A stretch of 64,000 nucleotides of DNA from Candidatus Zixiibacteriota bacterium (GTDB lineage Bacteria > Zixibacteria > MSB-5A5 > UBA10806 > 4484-95), in NCBI GenBank assembly GCA_021159005.1, contig JAGGSN010000012.1:1-64000 (forward strand), given 5' to 3'. The position numbers were made by a program, and so were the translations under genes. Shown piece by piece: positions 25,275-33,484 of this stretch; position 1 is the first letter of the stretch, and every line of letters begins with the position of its first letter. Below the pieces are notes generated by a model. That model searched no databases and was not told the origin of the DNA. It worked only from the letters and a program-made list of their open reading frames with translations.

Positions 25275-27580
25275 GCCGGAATACCCAAATTAAAAGGAAA
25301 CACCTTAGCGAACTCTTTAGAAAGCTTATCTAATAAATCATACTGAGTGTGTGGTTCAACTAAAGAGATGACCGCACCGCCGCCGCCGCTGCCGGTCAGT
25401 TTTGCGCCCAGTACCCCATAATCGAGCAGCAATTCAACTGCCTCATCTAATGCCGGAGTAGAGACGCCCAGTTTGGCTAACAGTTCATGATTGCGGAACA
25501 TCAATCTGCCAAGTTCTTTGCTGTCGCCGGTGCCAATAGCAATTCCGGCATCAACCGTGAGGCTGCCGATTTGTTCGAGGATATTGTCGATATATTTTGT
25601 ATGTTTGCGGCGTTTTATTTTAACACGTTCAACAAGCTCGATAGTGGAACCGCCCGATTCGACCAAACAGACAATACCCGTCATCAGTTGGGGCATTCTT
25701 ATTGGCAGTATCTCGCGCGGCGGCCCCTTGCGGAACCAGAGGACACCCTTAGATAAAACGGTAGCCGCATCTATGCCGCTGGGGTGACCATGGAATATCG
25801 ATTCAAGCTTTTGGACTTTCTCAAACAGGTCGATGTCGAATTGAGGCGGCGGCTCTTCGCCTTTATACCTGCTAAGCGCTTTACATAAGGCGGCAGAGAA
25901 TGTAGCCGATGAACCAAGTCCCATTCCCGGCGCTAAGTCGGATTCGACCTCAATCGCAATCGGTTCGTTCTGCAGGTTGTACGTTGCTAAGGCTAATTCG
26001 ACAGCTTTTGAAAAGCGGCGTATATCAAGATCGGAACTTGAAACCGGGAATACCTGCTTATAATGCGGTTTTAAGAAACGGGGACCATCCGGGTCGCGGC
26101 TGATTTTGACTTTTAAGCCGACATCAATAGCCGCAGTTATTCCGGGATAGCCGTAAACAGTGGCATGTTCGCCAAATAGAACAATTTTGCCGGAAGCGAA
26201 CGCTTCTACCGGAAGATTTTCATTTTCGGGTTTATTTTTAGGTATATTTTGCATTTCGTGATATATTTCCTCAGCGGCGGCAACTTTTACTTCTCCTCGT
26301 CGAATCATTTCATCTACTACCTTTTCGACCTCATCGGCAGGAACACCGACGCTTAAGGCAACACTTCTGGCATGCAAAGCCATGTGGCCTTTTTGAATGC
26401 CTTCGGTGCACATAGCATGCAAGGCGGCGAAATTTTGTCCTAATCCGACAGCGGCTAACACACCTGCTAATTGACGGGAGTTTTCGATGCCGCTTATTTT
26501 TTGCAGGGGTTTTATACCGGGGTGCGATTTTACAGCTCCGCCAACCCAGCCAACCTGAAGCGGCAATTCAATCCGGCCCTTAAGGCAGTTGCCGTCGATT
26601 GTATATTCAGTCAAGCCGCGATATTGTCCATCCCTGGCGGCGTAAGCGTGCCCGCCTGCCTCAATAGCTCGCCAATCCTGCCCTAAAGCCAAACCAGCGG
26701 AGCAGATGCCGTTGAAGATGCCTTTATTATGAGTGGCCGCTCTATAGGGATCGATTTTCGCCATACGGTTGGCTTCAACAATAAACTTTGCGACCTGTTC
26801 ACCGCTTAGTTTTTTCATTGCCAGATATTCATACGGCAGGTTAAACCAGGCTCGGGCAATACGTCTATCAGCCAGATTGGATAGGATTCTCAAATTGACT
26901 TTGCCTCCGGTAATCTCCTCGATAAGAGGCCCGGCCGCTTCACATGCTGCGCTGACCACATTGGCGCCCATCGCTTCTTTAACATCGCAAAGAAGATGAA
27001 CAACCATCATAGAATCGCCGTCTTTATCATCCTCAATGATGCGTACTTCAATATCCTTTACGCCGCCGCCGCGGGCAACCATCCTTGGATGATATAGATT
27101 GGCAACATCTATTATTTCCTGTTTTCTTGATAAGAGAAGCTCTTTTGCTTTTTCATGATTGTGTACATTAATAACCTGCACTTGGCCAATCATAATTGGG
27201 TCGTCAACTTTGGTATGAAACCCGCCGCCGGAACGAATTATCAACGCCGCTCTGGAGGCGGCGGCAATTATCGAGGCTTCCTCAATAGCCATCGGTATGA
27301 TATGTTCGCGTTCATCAATGAAGAAATTCAGACCCAACCCAAGCGGAACTCCGAATACGCCAATGGCATTTTCTACGAGATTAACCGCATGTTCAACTCG
27401 AAGCGCATCGCCATTACGAAGTTCGGCAACCTCTTTGTCTGTCAAATTAAAGCAGCGCGATATATACGCTAATCTTTGCTCGACAGGCAAACGGTAAAAA
27501 CCCGGTATGCGCGAGGTAATGACGCTTTTGATAGTTAAACGTTTGCCGTTCTCTACAATATTATTCTTCTTTGTTTTCAA
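25271..27580 (-). CDS. fused HMG-CoA reductase-mevalonate kinase
   Basis: One continuous frame of 769 residues carries two enzymes. Residues 1 to about 430 are a class II HMG-CoA reductase: VENAIGVFGVPLGLGLNF, DVKEAMGANVVSAACE, LGQDWRAIEAGGHAYA and AVGLGQNFAALHAM are present. After a short Pro/Asn/Glu-rich linker (near 435-450), a mevalonate kinase begins with GKIVLFGEHATVYGYPG, followed by APGMGLGSSATFSAAL and KLTGSGGGGAVISL. The chain would convert HMG-CoA to mevalonate and then phosphorylate it, so product could pass directly between domains. No stop or internal ribosome-binding site was noticed in the linker. It overlaps idi by 4 nt and mvaD by 4 nt. Confidence 0.93.
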   Translation of the reverse strand: MKTKKNNIVENGKRLTIKSVITSRIPGFYRLPVEQRLAYISRCFNLTDKEVAELRNGDALRVEHAVNLVENAIGVFGVPLGLGLNFFIDEREHIIPMAIEEASIIAAASRAALIIRSGGGFHTKVDDPIMIGQVQVINVHNHEKAKELLLSRKQEIIDVANLYHPRMVARGGGVKDIEVRIIEDDKDGDSMMVVHLLCDVKEAMGANVVSAACEAAGPLIEEITGGKVNLRILSNLADRRIARAWFNLPYEYLAMKKLSGEQVAKFIVEANRMAKIDPYRAATHNKGIFNGICSAGLALGQDWRAIEAGGHAYAARDGQYRGLTEYTIDGNCLKGRIELPLQVGWVGGAVKSHPGIKPLQKISGIENSRQLAGVLAAVGLGQNFAALHAMCTEGIQKGHMALHARSVALSVGVPADEVEKVVDEMIRRGEVKVAAAEEIYHEMQNIPKNKPENENLPVEAFASGKIVLFGEHATVYGYPGITAAIDVGLKVKISRDPDGPRFLKPHYKQVFPVSSSDLDIRRFSKAVELALATYNLQNEPIAIEVESDLAPGMGLGSSATFSAALCKALSRYKGEEPPPQFDIDLFEKVQKLESIFHGHPSGIDAATVLSKGVLWFRKGPPREILPIRMPQLMTGIVCLVESGGSTIELVERVKIKRRKHTKYIDNILEQIGSLTVDAGIAIGTGDSKELGRLMFRNHELLAKLGVSTPALDEAVELLLDYGVLGAKLTGSGGGGAVISLVEPHTQYDLLDKLSKEFAKVFPFNLGIPA

Positions 27581-28707
27581 TTCTTTTCCCCTTCAAGCCA
27601 GCCATAATCCGCAAGCCAATGACGCAACTGACCCGTATATATTCTCGGAGCCTTTTTTAAGGCGTTAATATCTTTACAATCGGTTAAAAGCATCGTTGTT
27701 TTCAGTTCTTTTATTGTCTGTTCAATTAAAGCAGCAACTCCGTTATCTTCATCTTTAATAAATGACAGCAATGCCTGCCGAGCAAAACCTGCAATGTTTG
27801 AGCCGGCGGCTATTGCCCGGGCGGCATCCAACCCCGATTTAATGCCGCCGGAAGCGATGATGCAGGCGTCATCATCGAGTATTTTCTTGGCGGCTATTAT
27901 ACAAAAAGCGGTTGGCAGTCCCCAATCAGCAAGTGTTTCGCCAAGTTTAAAGAGTTCCGAATTGGAATCGCGATATGTTTCCACTTTTGTCCAGGAGGTC
28001 CCGCCAGCGCCAGAGACATCAACGTAATGCGCGCCAATCGATTTTAGCTTGCGCAAAGTCTCAGGCGATAAACCTGCGCCCGTTTCTTTAATAAGCGCTT
28101 TGCCTTCAAAACGGTCAACCAGTCTAGCAATTTTATCCAGCAAGCCGCGAAAATCTCGGTGCCCTTCTTTCTGAACCAACTCCTGCGCCGCATTAAGATG
28201 GATACACAAACCATCCGCATCGATAGTATCGACAAGACCGGCGATAACTTCGGCGGAATATTCCTGAAGCTGAACTGCGCCGATATTGCCCAATAAAACG
28301 CCGTCGGGAATCTCCCGTCGAACCTGAAAATCGGAAGTGGTTTCAGGATGATTTAACATCACTCGCTGACTGCCAACGGCAAAAGCAATTCCCAGCTTAT
28401 TAGCGGCTTTCGCCATAGAACGGTTCATTTTGCCGGCGGATTCAGAGCCGCCAGTCATACTGGTTATCATCAAAGGCGCACTTAACTTCTTGCCGAAAAA
28501 CTCAACCGATAAATCAACTTCAGCGGAATTTAGCTCTGGCAAGGCTTGATGAACAAGCTTTATATCATTAAGCAATGTGCCGAAACTGTGGGATACATCA
28601 TGTTCAGCCGCTATCTTAAGGTGTTCGTCTTTGCGTCTGGCAATCAAAGTGTCCGGCAAACTATTCTCCAGGCTGTTTTTCGTATTTAATGGCATTTTAT
28701 CAGACAT
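27577..28707 (-). CDS. fni: type 2 isopentenyl-diphosphate isomerase (FMN)
   Basis: The 376-residue TIM-barrel flavoenzyme interconverts IPP and DMAPP. Recognisable are RRKDEHLKIAAE at the N terminus, APLMITSMTGGS, LLGNIGAVQL, HLNAAQELVQKEG, LIKETGAGLSPE, DVSGAGGTSW and IASGGIKSGLDAARAIAAG, which are flavin- and substrate-contacting segments of the type 2 family. It is unrelated to the zinc-dependent type 1 enzyme. It is the first gene of the mevalonate operon and overlaps the reductase-kinase fusion by 4 nt. The operon supplies isoprenoid precursors from HMG-CoA; HMG-CoA synthase is not in the window. Confidence 0.95.
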   Translation of the reverse strand: MSDKMPLNTKNSLENSLPDTLIARRKDEHLKIAAEHDVSHSFGTLLNDIKLVHQALPELNSAEVDLSVEFFGKKLSAPLMITSMTGGSESAGKMNRSMAKAANKLGIAFAVGSQRVMLNHPETTSDFQVRREIPDGVLLGNIGAVQLQEYSAEVIAGLVDTIDADGLCIHLNAAQELVQKEGHRDFRGLLDKIARLVDRFEGKALIKETGAGLSPETLRKLKSIGAHYVDVSGAGGTSWTKVETYRDSNSELFKLGETLADWGLPTAFCIIAAKKILDDDACIIASGGIKSGLDAARAIAAGSNIAGFARQALLSFIKDEDNGVAALIEQTIKELKTTMLLTDCKDINALKKAPRIYTGQLRHWLADYGWLEGEKN

Positions 28708-29129
28708 ATCTATTCTGCCTGCAAATTGTCTTTCTGCCTAAAAATCATAGTATTTAATTAATACCAAAAATTTGTAAATGTCAAAATTAAAATACAACTA
28801 TTTTATGGTTTTAACAATAAATATTTCTTTTTTAAAAACCGTTAACTTTCCATATTTAAACGATTTATTTTACCGCCAAATCAGTAAGCCTTTGATATTT
28901 TTCTCTAATTGCACGTCTGGCTTCATAAACACCATTATCGATAAAAACTTATGGTTTGTAGCCCGCAAACATCAAATTGTTCCAAAATGGAGGTCAGCTT
29001 GAGAGGGCTTCCGCCTTAGACGGATGCTCCCTGCTTGATTATTTTAATCGCTGCGAAAAACCTTGTTAATACTACTGTAAATTTATATACTTATTCCCCG
29101 ATGTTTTAAGAATACAAATAAAGGAAATA
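28708..29129. other. divergent intergenic region, promoters of fni and mscS
   Basis: No gene is supported. A minus-strand TTGACA (28784-28779) with TAATTA 18 bp away (28760-28755) is a weak promoter candidate for the mevalonate operon. A nested palindrome relative lies at 29004-29032: AGGG, then CCGCCTTAGACGG, then CCCT. Confidence 0.35.
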
Positions 29130-30380
29130 ATGATGATTAATTTAGTTAAGGTACAACTTGAAAACTTAGGCATGTCAGGCGGCAATGCTGATACTTTATG
29201 TAAAATAATTTCGGCGGTAATTATCCTTATTATGGCTTACCTGTCATATATGATCACCAAAAGAATAATATTGAAAATAGTGAAAGTTGTTGCCGAGAAA
29301 AGCAAGGCTACTTGGGATGACATTTTATTGAAGCGCAGAGTTTTTCATCGTTTGGCACAGCTTGTTCCCGCCCTTATTATATACATCGTCGCCCCATTAT
29401 TCCCCTGGGCGCAGATGTGGATACAACGGCTCTGCATATCCTATATGATTATCATCGGGCTTTTGGCTATTGATGCGCTTCTAAATACAATTGTTGACAT
29501 TTACCGAACTTATGAAATATCTAAACAGCGACCGATTAAAGGCTATGTTCAGGTTATTAAGATATTTCTGTATGTAATCTCAGTTATATTTATAATATCA
29601 ACATTGATGGAACGTTCACCATGGGGACTTTTAAGCGGTCTGGGCGCCTTAACGGCAGTATTGATGCTGGTATTTAAGGATTCCATACTCGGCTTGGTTG
29701 CCAGCATTCAATTGTCATCCAATAATATGGTGCGTATCGGCGATTGGATTGAGATGTCTAAATACGGCGCTGATGGGGATGTCATCGACGTTTCGCTAAA
29801 TACTGTCAAGGTGCAAAACTGGGATAAGACTATCACTACGATACCCACTTATGCGTTGATGTCTGATTCGTTCAAGAACTGGCGGGGCATGACCGAATCG
29901 GGAGGACGGCGAATCAAGCGCGCTGTTAATATAGACATGAACAGCATTAAGTTTTGCACATCGGAGATGCTGGACAGGTTCGAAAAATTTCAATTGCTAT
30001 GCGATTATATCAAACAAAAAAGAGTCGAAATAGCGGAATATAATAAAGAGCAAAACATCGATACTTCCGAACTTATCAACGGCAGAAACCTCACTAATAT
30101 CGGCTGTTTTCGAGCCTATTTAGCCGCCTATTTGCGGAATCATCCCCTGATTCATAATGACATGACATTTCTTGTTCGTCACCTCTCGCCCACACAAAAT
30201 GGCTTGCCTGTTCAGGTGTATGTATTCAGCACAGACTACGAATGGGCTAACTATGAGGCAATACAGGCTGATATATTGGATCATATTTTGGCTGTTGTTC
30301 CCGAGTTTGAACTGCGAGTTTTCCAAAACCCCTCCGGCAGTGATTTCCGTCAGTTGGCCGGAGCGGCAAGGCAGGAATAA
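29130..30380 (+). CDS. MscS-family mechanosensitive channel (YbdG-like)
   Basis: The 416-residue membrane protein has four or five N-terminal helices, then the MscS pore and beta domain: GLLSGLGALTAVLMLVFKDS resembles TM3, followed by IRIGDWIEM-type sequence (MVRIGDWIEMSKYGADG) and VKVQNWDKTITTIPTYALMS. The C-terminal domain contains NIGCFRAYLAAYLRNHP and PVQVYVFSTDYEWANYEAIQ, which match the long C terminus of the YbdG subfamily. These channels open on membrane tension during hypo-osmotic shock. AGGAAATA precedes adjacent ATG codons at 29130 and 29133, and either may be used. The gene is monocistronic and faces away from the mevalonate operon. Confidence 0.9.
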   Translation: MMINLVKVQLENLGMSGGNADTLCKIISAVIILIMAYLSYMITKRIILKIVKVVAEKSKATWDDILLKRRVFHRLAQLVPALIIYIVAPLFPWAQMWIQRLCISYMIIIGLLAIDALLNTIVDIYRTYEISKQRPIKGYVQVIKIFLYVISVIFIISTLMERSPWGLLSGLGALTAVLMLVFKDSILGLVASIQLSSNNMVRIGDWIEMSKYGADGDVIDVSLNTVKVQNWDKTITTIPTYALMSDSFKNWRGMTESGGRRIKRAVNIDMNSIKFCTSEMLDRFEKFQLLCDYIKQKRVEIAEYNKEQNIDTSELINGRNLTNIGCFRAYLAAYLRNHPLIHNDMTFLVRHLSPTQNGLPVQVYVFSTDYEWANYEAIQADILDHILAVVPEFELRVFQNPSGSDFRQLAGAARQE

Positions 30381-30569
30381 GGATTTTAAGCCGGATTTTG
30401 CAGTTGAGTTTCATTGCTGCAATAACTGTCATATAAGACATTGCAGTGAATCGACTTAATACTGCGTATAAGGCAAAGATAATTTTACGGAAAAGTGGAA
30501 AAAAGGGCATATTGCGGCGTATGCCAGTCAAACTGTGTTAAAAACCATTAAGGTTATAACCTGTATCCG

Positions 30570-31067
30570 TTAAAACAATACATTCCAGATAAACACCCCA
30601 ATCATAGTTGCGCCGATAACAAATCTCATCACGCCGCCTGCTATAAACCCGATAAAACTGCCTAATCCCGCCTTAAAGGCAACCTGAGCTTTCTTGCTTA
30701 CCAACCATTCAAACGCAAAGGCGCCGACAAAGGCTGTTAATATAAACCCGAATATGCCGACCCCCGGCAATAGCAGACCGATAATCATACCAATAAAGGC
30801 GCCTATCATGCCGGCATACGAGCCGCCCAGTTTCTTTACTCCAATCACTGTCGCCAGCCAATCTAATAAGAACGAGACGATTGTTAAAATCGCGAATATA
30901 ATAATAGTTTGACCGCTGATAGCCGCAAAATCCGTAATAAGGGCATATATCAAAGCCGCCGCGAAAATTATCGGTACGCCGGGCACAATCGGCAAAATGA
31001 TGCCTGCCAATCCTACCAGCATCACCAGAAGCGTTATACTAAAAAGCGCGATTTCAAGCCAAGTCAT
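30570..31067 (-). CDS. DUF456 family membrane protein
   Basis: The 165-residue protein consists almost wholly of hydrophobic helices rich in Gly and Ile. It has the DUF456 pattern: GLAGIILPIVPGVPIIFAAA at the N terminus, DWLATVIGVKKLGGSYAGM in the middle and LLLPGVGIFGFILTAFVGA after it. No function is established for this family. It is convergent with mscS and divergent from the secreted protein at 31384; its promoter must lie in 31068-31383. It is not part of an operon here. Confidence 0.88.
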   Translation of the reverse strand: MTWLEIALFSITLLVMLVGLAGIILPIVPGVPIIFAAALIYALITDFAAISGQTIIIFAILTIVSFLLDWLATVIGVKKLGGSYAGMIGAFIGMIIGLLLPGVGIFGFILTAFVGAFAFEWLVSKKAQVAFKAGLGSFIGFIAGGVMRFVIGATMIGVFIWNVLF

Positions 31068-31257
31068 AACAATCCCTTTTTATCAGTTATCAGATAAAAT
31101 TGCAATATTAAAATACTGTCATTTTAATCTACTGCAAAACTATAAAAAAGTGTCATTAAATTCCATATAATTTAAGATAGGCAAACTCATATTAGCATCT
31201 TATAAATCTAAAAAATCCTGCTTTATGTGTTAACTCTATTCCTTATATAGGGGCATA

Positions 31258-31280
31258 AATCATTAATACAATTAATGATT
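31258..31280. promoter_or_regulatory. inverted repeat upstream of secreted protein gene
   Basis: AATCATTAAT (31258-31267), spacer ACA and ATTAATGATT (31271-31280) form a perfect 10-bp inverted repeat in the divergent promoter region. It suits a dimeric repressor site. Nothing else gene-like is visible in 31068-31383. Confidence 0.45.
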
Positions 31281-31383
31281 GGTTGGCCGCCCTGGTTATT
31301 TACAATGAGTTTAAGAAGCTTTATTAAAATTTTAAATAAAACAGGAAAGGTTAACTAAAATCCAAACTTGAGGGAGAGAAAAA

Positions 31384-33081
31384 ATGAAAACAATAATCAC
31401 TTTTTTGTTAGTTAGCTTAGTTTTAACATTAAGCTCGACTGCCGAACTGTCAAAAATCATGCCGTATAAAGAATATCAGATTCCAACCGGCAACGAGAAA
31501 CTGCCTGACGTCATCGCCTACCCATATAATCAGGGCTTGCTTACAGAGTCACCCGGCATCGAAATAGGCATGACATACTATGACTGTCAATCCGTAGGTT
31601 CCGTCGGTAACCGCATTGCTTTGGATACTTATGGCAACAAGTCATTATGCTGGATGAGTTTGCCTGATTGGCCTTACCCCCCTGTTCCGCGGGGAGTGTA
31701 TTGCGCTTGGATAAGCGCAGACAATGATATTTTTTACACCGGACAAATTGGCGGCGACAATTCCGGTTGGCCCAATCTTGATATCATTTACGGCAATCAG
31801 GCGGCTATAGCATTTACTGATATTGCAATTGATGTTGCTTTGGCAATTGTTAATCCTGATACCGGATATATCCAATATTACGATCCTCCCGGTCAATTTA
31901 GCCCAAGAATCACTGTTGACCGCAATGATAATATTCATATCTTAGCCAAAGAAATGACCTCGACTTGGTTATTAGAATTGAAATACACCAACTCAACAGA
32001 TGGCGGCCATACATGGAGTCGATCCCGATTAGTCGATTCGGTAATAGTATCGGGCGGCGTAATCGATGCCTCACCGGTTTCAGATAGAGTAGTAATCGCC
32101 TGGGCGCATCCATCCGATACAACTACCCAATGGAAAAATGATATTTGCTATATTTCCTCCGAGGATGGTTTAAGCTGGGATTTTCTAAATGATAGAATCA
32201 ATATTACAAATTATGCCGATGATGACGATTCTCTTTGGGCTTATACAGATTTAGATGTAATCATCGATTATAATGATTACATTCACATAATCTGGAATGC
32301 TCAATGGGTTGCGGAAGAAGGTGTTTATTATAGAACGTTCTTATACCATTACAATGAAGGAACCGATGAATTAAATATCATAACCGCGCATCCCGATTCG
32401 CTTTGGATGGATATTAGCGGTGCTTGGAACAGGCCGATATGCAAAATGAGCATGGGTGTTCAGGATGGCTCTAACGCGCTTTTTGCAATCTGGACAAAAT
32501 ATGATACAACCGATATTTCCATCGGCGGATACGGCAATGGCGAATTATATATGTCTTACAATTTAAACGGCAGTGATTGGAGTTTTCCTGCAAATATTAC
32601 TAATTCGATAACTCCCGACTGTTATCCCGGTGATTGCGACAGCGATATTTATGCAACTTTAGCCGATGAGGTTAATCAATCTTTGCATATTACATATATA
32701 AATGACAAAGATGCCGGTTGTGTTATACAAGAGGAGGGTTCAGCTACGGAAAATCCGGTCATGTATTTAGAGCTTGCTGTTGATACAACCGGTATTAATG
32801 ACAACATCAAGAAACCCGAAAATATCATTCTATACCAGAACTACCCCAATCCGTTCAATGCCGCAACGAACATCGAATTCGCTCTTCCCCGGCAGGCACA
32901 CGTAACTGTTAAAATCTATGATATTACCGGCGCTTTAACAGCCATACTATTAAAAGGAATTAGGCCAGCTGGCCATCATATTCTTACCTGGGATGCGTCC
33001 GAATTTTCATCGGGCATGTATTTTGTTAATCTCAAACTTGGCGAGAAGAGCTTTACCCGTAAGATGGTGTTATTGAAATAG
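31384..33081 (+). CDS. secreted beta-propeller-like protein with type IX-like sorting domain
   Basis: The 565-residue protein has a signal peptide (MKTIITFLLVSLVLTLSSTA). The body contains sialidase/BNR-like strands such as NSTDGGHTWSRSRLV and ISSEDGLSWDF. The C-terminal domain of about 80 residues has NYPNPFNAATNIEFALP, VTVKIYDITGAL, GMYFVNLKLG and terminal KMVLLK. That domain is the FlgD-like/type IX secretion sorting type common in FCB bacteria, so surface display or release is expected. Asp-rich, Trp-rich repeats suggest binding of carbohydrate or metal, but no catalytic site can be assigned. It shares architecture with the gene at 33485, which may be functionally paired. Confidence 0.8.
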   Translation: MKTIITFLLVSLVLTLSSTAELSKIMPYKEYQIPTGNEKLPDVIAYPYNQGLLTESPGIEIGMTYYDCQSVGSVGNRIALDTYGNKSLCWMSLPDWPYPPVPRGVYCAWISADNDIFYTGQIGGDNSGWPNLDIIYGNQAAIAFTDIAIDVALAIVNPDTGYIQYYDPPGQFSPRITVDRNDNIHILAKEMTSTWLLELKYTNSTDGGHTWSRSRLVDSVIVSGGVIDASPVSDRVVIAWAHPSDTTTQWKNDICYISSEDGLSWDFLNDRINITNYADDDDSLWAYTDLDVIIDYNDYIHIIWNAQWVAEEGVYYRTFLYHYNEGTDELNIITAHPDSLWMDISGAWNRPICKMSMGVQDGSNALFAIWTKYDTTDISIGGYGNGELYMSYNLNGSDWSFPANITNSITPDCYPGDCDSDIYATLADEVNQSLHITYINDKDAGCVIQEEGSATENPVMYLELAVDTTGINDNIKKPENIILYQNYPNPFNAATNIEFALPRQAHVTVKIYDITGALTAILLKGIRPAGHHILTWDASEFSSGMYFVNLKLGEKSFTRKMVLLK

Positions 33082-33484
33082 AATTATTCAAATATTTTAT
33101 CATAGATTTCCTCTAAATTGTCAAGCGATTCTTGGCAGCTAAATTGCATTCTGCAGATTCGTTTTGTGCTGTTGGAAGTTACTTTCGACAGTTCTGCCAG
33201 AGGAGTTTGCCTATGACGGATTAAATATATAATCCGGGTTTATATAGATGAAATCATTGTAATAATCATCTGTTTAAATCTTGAACATAATGTGCAATAA
33301 AAGACATATGATTAATCAGATTTCTTTATTGGTATATAAAAAAGATTGCCTTTACTATTTTAACATGATATATATAATGTTCTTATGGAAAATTTTAAAA
33401 ACGATACCCCCGTTTACGAAAGGGTCTGGAATTTGCTGTATTATTCTGAAAATGGCCATTTAATCAACAATAGCGAGGACATCA
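33082..33484. other. intergenic region between two secreted-protein genes
   Basis: The region holds a strong sigma-54-like site (33132-33149) and a stem-loop with CGGATTA (33217-33223) and TAATCCG (33230-33236). A 60-codon frame at 33281-33463 has no credible ribosome-binding site or family features and I do not call it. The distance from the promoter candidate to the next start is about 335 nt, leaving room for a long leader or small RNA. Confidence 0.4.
33132..33149 (+). promoter_or_regulatory. sigma-54-like promoter (-24/-12)
   Basis: TTGGCAGCTAAATTGCAT has GG at 33134-33135 and GC at 33146-33147, separated by exactly 10 bp, and fits TTGGCA-N6-TTGCA. It is the best sigma-54 match I found in the window and points toward 33485. 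Confidence 0.6.

Noticed and set aside
33281-33463. 60-codon frame between the two secreted proteins
   Set aside because: No ribosome-binding site, odd Cys/Tyr/Ile composition and no homology I can recognise; the region is better explained as a leader.
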